The notes below the pieces were generated by a model. It was not told where the DNA came from. It did no database searches and was given only the letters and a program-made list of their open reading frames with translations. A DNA stretch of 64,000 nt from Microthyrium microscopicum. Taxonomy: Eukaryota; Ascomycota; Dothideomycetes; Microthyriales; Microthyriaceae. Within the stretch, counting starts at the first letter, position 1, and every line of letters starts with the position of its first letter. Of the stretch, positions 57,094-64,000 are shown piece after piece. The stretch is taken from assembly GCA_010405405.1 (NCBI GenBank), contig MU004230.1:468627-532626 (forward strand). Direction: 5' to 3'. A program made the position numbers and the translations under genes.

Positions 57094-58901
57094 TAACGTG
57101 CCTCACCTAGATCTTGGCATACCTAGATCTCGGCACCCTAAATAGGATATTCTATAATTAAATACTAAAGCATAACATAACTAATTATTAATAAAATTTA
57201 AATATTTAAACTACAAGATTAAGCTTAATCTTAATGCTAGATTTTTACTTTTTTAGCTCTTCTATAGCTCGTTTTAAAGTATCCTAAATATTAACTAACT
57301 AGTTAGTAGCATAGTCTAATATAATCTTTTTTAGATTATCTATCTTTATATTATAATCTTTTTTCTTTCTTTTAGACTTCTTTAAAGTAGACTAAAGTAT
57401 AGAAACCTAAGTTTTAAGAGTATTTATCTCTTACTAAAGACGTAGGTTTTAAGCTAAGATTTAGCTTATTTCTCTTACTATAGAATATATTACTATTTAT
57501 TTAGTTCTTAGTATAAATAATACCTTTTTAAGAGCTAGAAAAGAAGTAGAAATAGTTAAAATAGGTATAGATTATATAGAAACTAACTATTAGGAATTTT
57601 CTAGTAGCTAAATAATATAATAAAGAACTTAATAGCAATTAATAGGCTAGATTCTAGTTAATATAAAGATAGATATATAATTTATCTTTATAAAGACCTT
57701 TTAATAAGCTTTTATATAAATCTAAATAAAGATTCTTTTCTAAATTAGAGCTAAGGATAAAGCTAAAGAAGATCTATTTAATTCTATTAAAAAATATTAT
57801 TTTAAAGGTCTAAAGATTTTAATATCTAAAAGCTATATTTAATAAAAGAAATATAGTAGTAAATAGATGATTTATATATTATTTTTAATATATTTATAGC
57901 AAAATTTAGGTATAGTATAGCTACTATAGTTATTATAAATTAAAATTTACTATTTCTTTAGATCTAAAGGCGTAGTTTATAGAATAAAGATCTAATTAAG
58001 CTATTCTTTACCTAGTTAATTTAATATCTAACTATTAACTATAGCTATAAATTTATAACTATTTAAAAGTAGATCTTCTTTATAATTTAGTAGAAACTAG
58101 TAATTTAGAACTAATTTGCTTTTATAGATAGCTAAATATAATAAAATAAAGCTAAGAGCTAAGATTATTTCTAAAATTAATATATTCTTATAACTACTAT
58201 TCTCTATAACGAAAAAGTCTCCTATTTTATAGTTCTCTACTATTTAATAAAATACTATAACTACCTCTTTACTAGAGATACTTAAACATATTCTAGTTTT
58301 ATTAAAATTATAAATATTTGCTAGTTTAACCTTAAGGAAAGAAATTGCTCTTTTAAGGCAATTAAAATACTTATTTATAGCCTTATAAGTAGTTCTATTA
58401 ACTTATTATTTATTAATACGTTTTATAATAAAGTAAATAACTTCTAAATTTTGCTTTTTAAACGATTTAACCTAATTTTAGCCTAAAAAGGTATCTAGAA
58501 TTTACTAATAAAAAAGTCTTTAAGTAAAGTCTTTTATTTAAATATAAGTAGGTAGCAAACTAGCTAATTCCTCTACTTAAATCTAGGAAATAATTTCTAA
58601 TTCCTTAGTAATTAATAGTTTTTATAGCAAGCTATATAAAGTTTTCTTTAACTCTTATCTAGTAATTTAATCTTAAAGAGTTAATTTTAGAATGCTATAT
58701 AACTTAGCTATAGTAAGAATAGATTTATATTTACTATTTTTTATAGCTATAATAGTAGCTTAAAGTAAAGCTTTATTAACTATTTAAATTATAAAAGAAA
58801 CGTATTTAAATTAGTAGAGTTATGGTTAATTTAAGTATCTAGAAATTATCTAAAGGGGGTGCCGAGATCTGGGTGTGCCGAGATCTAGGTAGGGCACGTT
58901 A
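57094..58901. mobile_element. RIP-degraded Tc1/mariner-type DNA transposon (Fot1/pogo size)
   Basis: The element 57096-58899 (1,804 bp) is flanked by TA at 57094-57095 and 58900-58901. The ends are inverted: ACGTGCCTCACCTAGATCT at the left and ACGTGCCCTACCTAGATCT read inward from the right. Each terminus holds two direct copies of a 16-base unit ACCTAGATCTCGGCAC (left 57105-57120 and 57121-57136; right 58859-58890), with single transitions between copies. TA duplication plus about 1.8 kb length fits Tc1/mariner, Fot1/pogo-like. The interior is AT-rich, poor in CpA and CpG, and has stops in all frames, so no transposase can be read. It differs in end sequence from the MITE at 6143-6359. Confidence 0.82.
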
Positions 58902-60983
58902 GGACGAGGCTGAGGCTCAACGAGATCCTCTTAGATCTAAGCCCCGACTAGCTTCGATCCCTCATATGCAAGTAACGTAAAACCTTCAACACTACCAAAA
59001 TCTGGCCTTGAAGCTGATGTCTTTATCGGATATATCGTTCATTTGGGTTCTATCGTTCAATTGATAATCCTAGTGTCTTGATATCTAAGAAAAGGCCTGC
59101 TGATGCATGCTAGTATTCGAACTGATCCAACTTCATCACTGACTTCTTTTAAGACCATTTGTCCAAAACTGACATATTGCGAACCCGTACATGCAAGTTG
59201 AGTGTATGACTTGTCATGTTCTGCTCTCAATGAATAATAGGCGAGTTTGCGTTCTTAGCCGAGTTGAATTAGACTCCGTAGCAAATCATGCGACATATTG
59301 ACACCGATTGCCATATCAAGCATGCTGGTAACAACATTCAAGTAATATTTTATGATCAAGGAAAGTGCCGTTGGTCTGTCCCTTTCTTGAAGATGCCCAA
59401 AATTCGGAGAAATTATGGAGTCCAGTGGTTATGTACTTCCTCTCTATCCACATCCATGATATGTCGTCTTTCAGATATTCTGTAGCAAGCCTCCGTTTAA
59501 GGAAAGAATGTAAAATTATCGTAGCTATATAGTGCAATTAGATCAATAATACAAGAATTTAGCAAGTATGAGACAGTTGGACATGTATTTCATCTGCCTA
59601 TGCCCAGAGTTGAACACAGGCACTTTCACCTCAAGCTTTCAAAACACCAAAAACAAAAATACCTCCGGTGTATCTTCTGAAGAGGCCTCGCGACATAACC
59701 AAGCCCCCAAAGCTAGTTAGTTCAAAGCCAATTCTGAAAAATACACCGAAAGCAGCTTAACACCCACCTGCGCCCACATGGTGCCCCCAAGTACCACGGT
59801 ACCACAAGTAGATGCTAAGCAACAGATATTGTCACCAAATGAATTATATACTAAATTTAACACCTCCATTTTGCCTATCCGCTAGTTTCTACCACGTTGC
59901 TTTCGGTTTCCTAACAAGGGGACACCGTCAAAATAAACGTATAAACTCTAAAACATGCAGATCGAAACCATATCGACATAGCAAATACCAAGCGCTCAGC
60001 AGATAGTAAGAAATAGTGAGTCCAGATTTTACCCACAGCTTTCTGAATTCGACTGCGATGTTACCCACAGGTAACAAACTGATAGAATGTCCAAGGTGCC
60101 TGGTTTTCGTGGTAATATGAGCGAGAACCGATTTCTGCTCGATCAATGCCATCAAGCTGATTAGATACACAACCGCCCGCCAACAAGGGCCAAGTAACGC
60201 AAAAGACAACAAGTCCTGCAAAGAAAAACCACATGTTGAGACGCGATAAGAGATGGGCATGGATAAAAAGTTCGCTAGGACATTGCTCAGTCGTGAGCAT
60301 AACAATCTCGCTTTACGACACCCAGTACTTCCTGAGAAGGAATTATAGAGCCAGGATAGAGTCAATTTCTTTAAGAGACAATCAAGAGATTTGAAGCAAA
60401 GATAAGCTTGCATGTCAATTGGGAGACAAAGTCAAGTCCATCCAGAGGGCTCAGATGTTGAAGGATTGGTGGTGAGCACATTTTTATATTGAAACTTGCT
60501 CAGCCGAGCGCTGTTTAGCCTAACGGCGATAAGAGTTAATTTAGCACAACAAGAAAATCGAACAGGAAATTCGGCCAAGGGCGAAGAAACGATCATCTCG
60601 ACGGGTTTTCCAGTTCTACTCCATCATGCCTTCATAGTAAATAGTTTTTAGCTAATTGGAGTCCCGTTCCCATGCGTTGCTAGTCTCTCCGCCCCAGACA
60701 GTTTAAGATGATACTTTCTAGGATCATTATCTCTTAGAGTAGAGTTTGGCGGAGTATTTGTTCCGTCTGTACTGTTGGATGCGGAAGAATTCTACAATCA
60801 GAAGCAATCGAAGGCGAACAGAAATCGAGACTTCGAAGTCCGGGCTCTAGGCGATGCATATAAGAACATGTCTCTTGGCTCAACACCGTAATGAAAGACA
60901 ACAAGCCTTGCCAAGTACTTCTTCATCCTACAAGCGTTCAATACTAAACCCTTCTAAAGAAGAATTTGTTTTGACACGAGAGA
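58902..60983. other. Gene-poor region between transposon and repeat-protein gene
   Basis: About 2.1 kb. Overlapping minus-strand frames at 59928-60413 (161 codons) and 60061-60300 (79 codons) contain hydrophobic stretches such as MWFFFAGLVVFCVTWPLLAG; I cannot tell which, if either, is a real small membrane-protein gene. No other gene, RNA or repeat is visible. Confidence 0.35.
60855..60863 (+). promoter_or_regulatory. TATA-like box of the Kex2-type repeat gene
   Basis: GCATATAAG stands about 120 bases upstream of the ATG at 60984, a typical distance for a regulated fungal secreted-protein gene. Confidence 0.4.
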
Positions 60984-61650
60984 ATGTACTTCACCAAATT
61001 CATTGCTCTTGCAATCCTGAGCTATAGGTCAGTTTCCTTCCCATTTCATGAGAAACCTCTACTGTACAAGCCCTGGTAAACTGACACGGTATGATTTTGA
61101 ACAGCTCAGTAGTCTATTCTCTCCCCACTAGCAATGGCATCGAAAGCTACGGTACTCGGGAGGTAGGATATGCCCATGCTCAGCCTTTGGAAGGTATACC
61201 AGGGTACTGATGATTCTATAGGTACAACTAGAGAAGAGACATACCCCTGCTGAGCGAGCTCAGGAGAAGAAGACTGGCAAATATCACCTTGATAAGGGAG
61301 AGTCATTGAAACAAGAGGAAAAGAAGGCCGGATATTCCACCAAGAAGGCAAAGGCTTACGTCTCTGGAATTGTAAAGAGACATACTCCAGGAGAAAGAGC
61401 TCAAGAAAAGAAGACTGGCAAATACCATCTCGACAAGGGCGAGACTCTAAAGCAAGAAGAGAAGAAGGCAGGATATTCTACCAAGAAACCGAAGACTCAC
61501 ACCTACAAGGCTGAGAAACGACACACTCCAGCAGAAAGAGCCGAGGAGAAGAAGACTGGCTCCTATCATCTTGATAAAGGAGAAACCTTGAAGCAAGAGG
61601 AGAAGAAGGCAGGATATAGCCACAAGACATCAAAGCATCACAGCCGTTAG
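60984..61650 (+). CDS. Secreted repeat protein with Kex2-type KR sites (KEP-like precursor)
   Basis: Three exons (60984-61027, 61105-61162, 61222-61650) give 176 residues. The signal peptide MYFTKFIALAILSYSSVVYS is built from exons 1 and 2. After a short pro-segment come three repeats of 47, 47 and 42 residues (41-87, 88-134, 135-176), each opening HTP[AG]ERA[QE]EKKTG and each directly preceded by a dibasic site: LEKR40, IVKR87, AEKR134. Shared core blocks are YHLDKGE, LKQEEKKAGYS and, in repeats 1 and 2, TKK. There are no cysteines and the mature parts are highly charged. Signal peptide plus KR-spaced near-identical repeats is the layout of Kex2-processed repeat proteins, which include alpha-factor-type pheromones, repellents and precursors of cyclic peptides (dikaritins). 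No UstY-type oxidase is visible in the window. Introns are 77 and 59 bases. Confidence 0.78.
61240..61647 (+). repeat. Three in-frame tandem repeats of 141 bases (last one shorter)
   Basis: Units 61240-61380, 61381-61521 and 61522-61647 encode the repeated peptide of the KR-site protein. Most differences between units are silent (for example TCA/ACT, TTG/CTA, CTT/CTC), so the peptide is better conserved than the DNA. Confidence 0.85.
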
Positions 61651-62147
61651 GCAGCTATTTTGTCAACATAATAGTAATCGAATCTTCAAATTGTTGTCAT
61701 CTGTTTTGTTATCAAGTAGCTATATTTCGAGTCCCCTAGTAGGAAAAGTCCTCTATTAGATGGCACCTAAGTTGAAAAGCCGCATGAAGCCCTGGCCTAA
61801 CAGCTATGTGTCCTCATTTGTGGAACATCAGGCGTGTCAATGAAAAACAATGATCATAAGCCAGTTTGAGGCTTTTGTCCAGAATGCTGGTGGAATCGGG
61901 ATCCTCGATGGTAGTCATGCCAGAGACAGAGTAGGTCGTTGGCCTATAATGCCGATGGTATGTGGAGAAGTGTGTTTGGTGAGTTTGATTCGGTCAAGAT
62001 GCTGCGCCTGGTAGCTCAAGCTGGATATAGGGATGCCTTGCATGAGTGAGCAAGTAGTTTGAGGAGGGAGGATGCTGCTTCTGTTGGTTGTAGAGTATAC
62101 CCAGGTAGCTCAATGCAGTGCCTTGAATGCTGATTTGGTAAGCAGTA
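61651..62147. other. Convergent 3' flanks
   Basis: About 500 bases between the repeat-protein gene (plus) and the bZIP gene (minus); no gene visible. Confidence 0.4.
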
Positions 62148-62910
62148 TCAGTCTTGCTCTATTATTTCGAGGATGTGAGTGTTCTTAATTCGACATGATT
62201 CTCCTGCTCCACAACCAAGCTCGGCTCGGGCTTGGTCATAATCGCCATGGAACTTCATAGAAGCTATTATGGTGGCTGCTTCCTCGCACGGGCGATCAGT
62301 GTAGTCGACAGGATGTAGATTTGTGACGGTTTGAGGAGTGGTCATGACCTCTTGACGAAGCTCAACCTTAGCATTTGTTGATTTTTGCTGACAGCTAGAA
62401 TCTGATGCGGCAATGGTCATGGGTATTTTGGATGGCTTTGTGTCCTGTGATGTTGGCGATAAGATTGTGCTAGGAGACGGAATAGATGCAGTTGAAATGG
62501 TGCCCTTTTGGCATCCGCGAGATTCTGTGAAGCACGTCTTGACCGCAGGAAAAGGCGAGTAAAGATTTGTCTCCCCGGCCTGGAGCATAAAATCGTTGAT
62601 TTCCTGATCCAAGACCCCTTTCCGTCTCAGTAATGTCCGCAGCAATTCATTTTCCCTAGCAACCTTGCGTGCAACATGCTGAAGTTCTACCGATGCCTGA
62701 ACTCCATTTCTTTCATACTCAGCTAGTCTTGCTGCTAGATCTTCTATACGCTCCTTTTTTCGTAGCCTGGAGTTGCGTTGATTGTCCCGTAATCGGATGG
62801 AGGCTGGGATGGACGATTTCTGCTCAAGGGTCAGCGATGAGGGCTCGCAGGCTGATGTTGACAGAGGCGCAAGCGGGACAAGGAGATGAAAGACGCACCT
62901 GTCTCGCCAT
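62148..62910 (-). CDS. bZIP transcription factor
   Basis: A four-codon first exon (62910-62899, MARQ) joins exon 2 (62822-62148) over a 76-base intron with CTGAC near the acceptor, giving 228 residues. The basic region is RLRDNQRNSRLRKKERIEDL (residues 14-33), followed by a leucine-zipper-like helix to about residue 85. This is the fungal RDNQRxSRxRRKE type, with Asn and Lys at positions often Arg. A Ser/Pro-rich middle and a conserved-looking C-terminus (ARAELGCGAGESCRIKNTHI) follow. Cysteines are at 101, 108, 148, 183, 208 and 213, two of them as spaced pairs. The start is 337 bases from the divergent ACR3 start, suggesting it may control that gene. A longer unspliced frame to 63059 exists but lacks the typical MARQ-type start. 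Confidence 0.8.
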
Positions 62911-63247
62911 GGTTCATTCAATGATCTACTTAGCTTTGCAATCTCGTATAACCCGCTAGCCGAACGTTGTTGTGAATGGCTAGAGCCGCAAGAAGCTCGA
63001 ATTGAAATTGTGTAGACACAAGAGAGTTCTGATTGGTCGACTTTTTGCCTCAAAATCATAGAGATCCGATCCGATCTGATATAATTTCTTCCATGTCGCT
63101 TTACGAAACTCTCCTAAATAATTTTGAATACCCTTCCAAACACTTGCACTTTAATACTAGTATCTGGAATTACTGAGGTCTTCTTCTGGACCAACTAGTA
63201 CCACAGGTTCCGAATATAACTTCAGGTTACTTGCGAAGAAGATTCAA
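62911..63247. promoter_or_regulatory. Shared divergent promoter of bZIP and ACR3
   Basis: 337 bases between the two ATGs. A tandem GATCCGATCCGATCTGAT lies at 63063-63080. I looked for the yeast Yap8 site TGATTAATAATCA and did not find it. Control of both genes from here is inferred from geometry only. Confidence 0.45.
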
Positions 63248-64000
63248 ATGTCACTTGATGCAGAAGACTTGGAGAAGAACTCCAAGGCTGTGCAACCTAA
63301 TGAAATAAGTACACTCCAGCCTATTCTATCCGCTATCATAATGTATGCTGACGTCTCCAAGACGAGCTCACCGACCACACTTCAGAGCAAGCTCCGCTCA
63401 AGGCACTATCATTCCTCGATCGCTTTCTAGTAATATGGATTATCCTCGCAATGGCAATCGGAATTTTACTCGGCAACTTCGTTAAGTCAACAGGACCAGA
63501 CTTACAGAAAGGCCAATTTGTCGGTGTGAGCATACCTATTGGTAAGTCTAAGCTAGATCTGAATGTGTACAGTACTCATTTACCCTTTTAGCTGTCGGCC
63601 TTCTTGTAATGATGTACCCCATTCTCTGCAAGGTGAAGTACGAGTCACTGCATCTCCTCCTTCGCAAAAAAGACCTTTGGATCCAAGTCGGAATATCTTT
63701 TGTGTTGAACTGGATCATTGCACCTCTTTTCATGGTCGGACTTGCATGGGCCTTCCTTCCAGACCGACAAGATCTTCGTGAGGGCTTGATATTTGTCGGA
63801 ATCGCTAGATGCATTGCCATGGTGTTGATATGGACAGATCTTGCAAACGGAGATGGAGATTATTGCGCTGTCTTGGTCGCTTTCAACTCCATTCTGCAAA
63901 TCATCCTGTTCGCACCTTTTGCGATATTCTATATCAACATCGTAAGCCACTCGAAAGAACTGGTCACTGTAAGCTACTCAAAGGTAGCAACAAGCGTTGC
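63248..64000 (+). CDS. acr3: Arsenite efflux transporter Acr3, 5' part
   Basis: Exons 63248-63308, 63362-63541 and from 63592 to the window edge; the 3' end is outside. About 217 residues are visible. The cytoplasmic N-terminus is MSLDAEDLEKNSKAVQPNEI, then membrane helices VIWIILAMAIGILLG, VGLLVMMYPILCKV, VGISFVLNWIIAPLFMVGLAW and the family signature FVGIARCIAMVLIWTDLANGD, whose Cys is essential in studied Acr3 proteins. The product exports As(III) (and in yeast Sb(III)) across the plasma membrane, driven by the proton gradient. The first splice acceptor (CTCCAAG at 63361) was chosen because it restores the frame into ELTDHTSEQAPLKALSFLDRF. It is head-to-head with a bZIP gene. Confidence 0.93.

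Noticed and set aside
59928-60413. 161-codon hydrophobic minus frame
   Set aside because: Composition is odd, another overlapping frame looks equally likely, and no family is recognised; kept only as a note in the gap entry.
62911-63247. Search for a Yap8-type site TGATTAATAATCA between bZIP and ACR3
   Set aside because: Not found on either strand; only a weak Yap-like TTACTGA near 63172, too short to count.

Overview
The window looks like nuclear DNA of a filamentous ascomycete (Pezizomycotina). Most genes carry short GT-AG introns of about 46-77 bases, many with a CTAAC/CTGAC-type branch site. The gene set includes an LRG1-type LIM-RhoGAP, Rim15, Mph1, Cwc15, calnexin and Acr3. Two AT-rich blocks have the signature of repeat-induced point mutation (RIP). 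A Leotiomycete-like fungus is my guess from overall feel; the sequence alone does not settle the order.

Layout. 1-9 kb: 3' part of a quinone-oxidoreductase-like gene, a LIM-RhoGAP gene (minus), a 217-bp MITE just upstream of a phosphotransferase-fold gene, and RPB4. 9.8-25.7 kb: RIM15 (minus) with a 3-kb upstream region, a RING/ZZ/SH3 protein (minus), CWC15, a small unknown protein and a DUF4336-like protein. 25.9-29.3 kb: MPH1 helicase (minus). 29.4-34.7 kb: a RIP-degraded DNA transposon with 16-bp terminal inverted repeats and an 8-bp target duplication, hence hAT superfamily. It is inserted 90 bases upstream of the MPH1 start. 35.5-49 kb: a GPI-type secreted protein, actin-capping protein beta, a type II membrane protein, a gamma-glutamyltranspeptidase, a tyrosine phosphatase, a secreted beta-lactamase-fold protein, a Ydj1/Mas5-type DnaJ and a 35-residue metallothionein-like gene. 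49-56.5 kb: a single-pass membrane protein, calnexin, methylmalonate-semialdehyde dehydrogenase and a small secreted protein. 57.1-58.9 kb: a RIP-degraded 1.8-kb Tc1/mariner (Fot1/pogo-size) element. 61-64 kb: a secreted repeat protein with Kex2-type KR sites before each repeat, a bZIP gene, and the 5' part of a divergently transcribed ACR3 arsenite transporter.

Most genes are independent housekeeping loci. Two places suggest functional grouping: the bZIP/ACR3 head-to-head pair, and MPH1 with its probable original promoter, now 5.3 kb away across the hAT element. The least ordinary items are the Kex2-type repeat precursor, the metallothionein-like micro-gene, and the three DNA transposons whose ends can be read exactly. 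Exon borders were read by eye from splice signals and reading frame; no transcript data were available.
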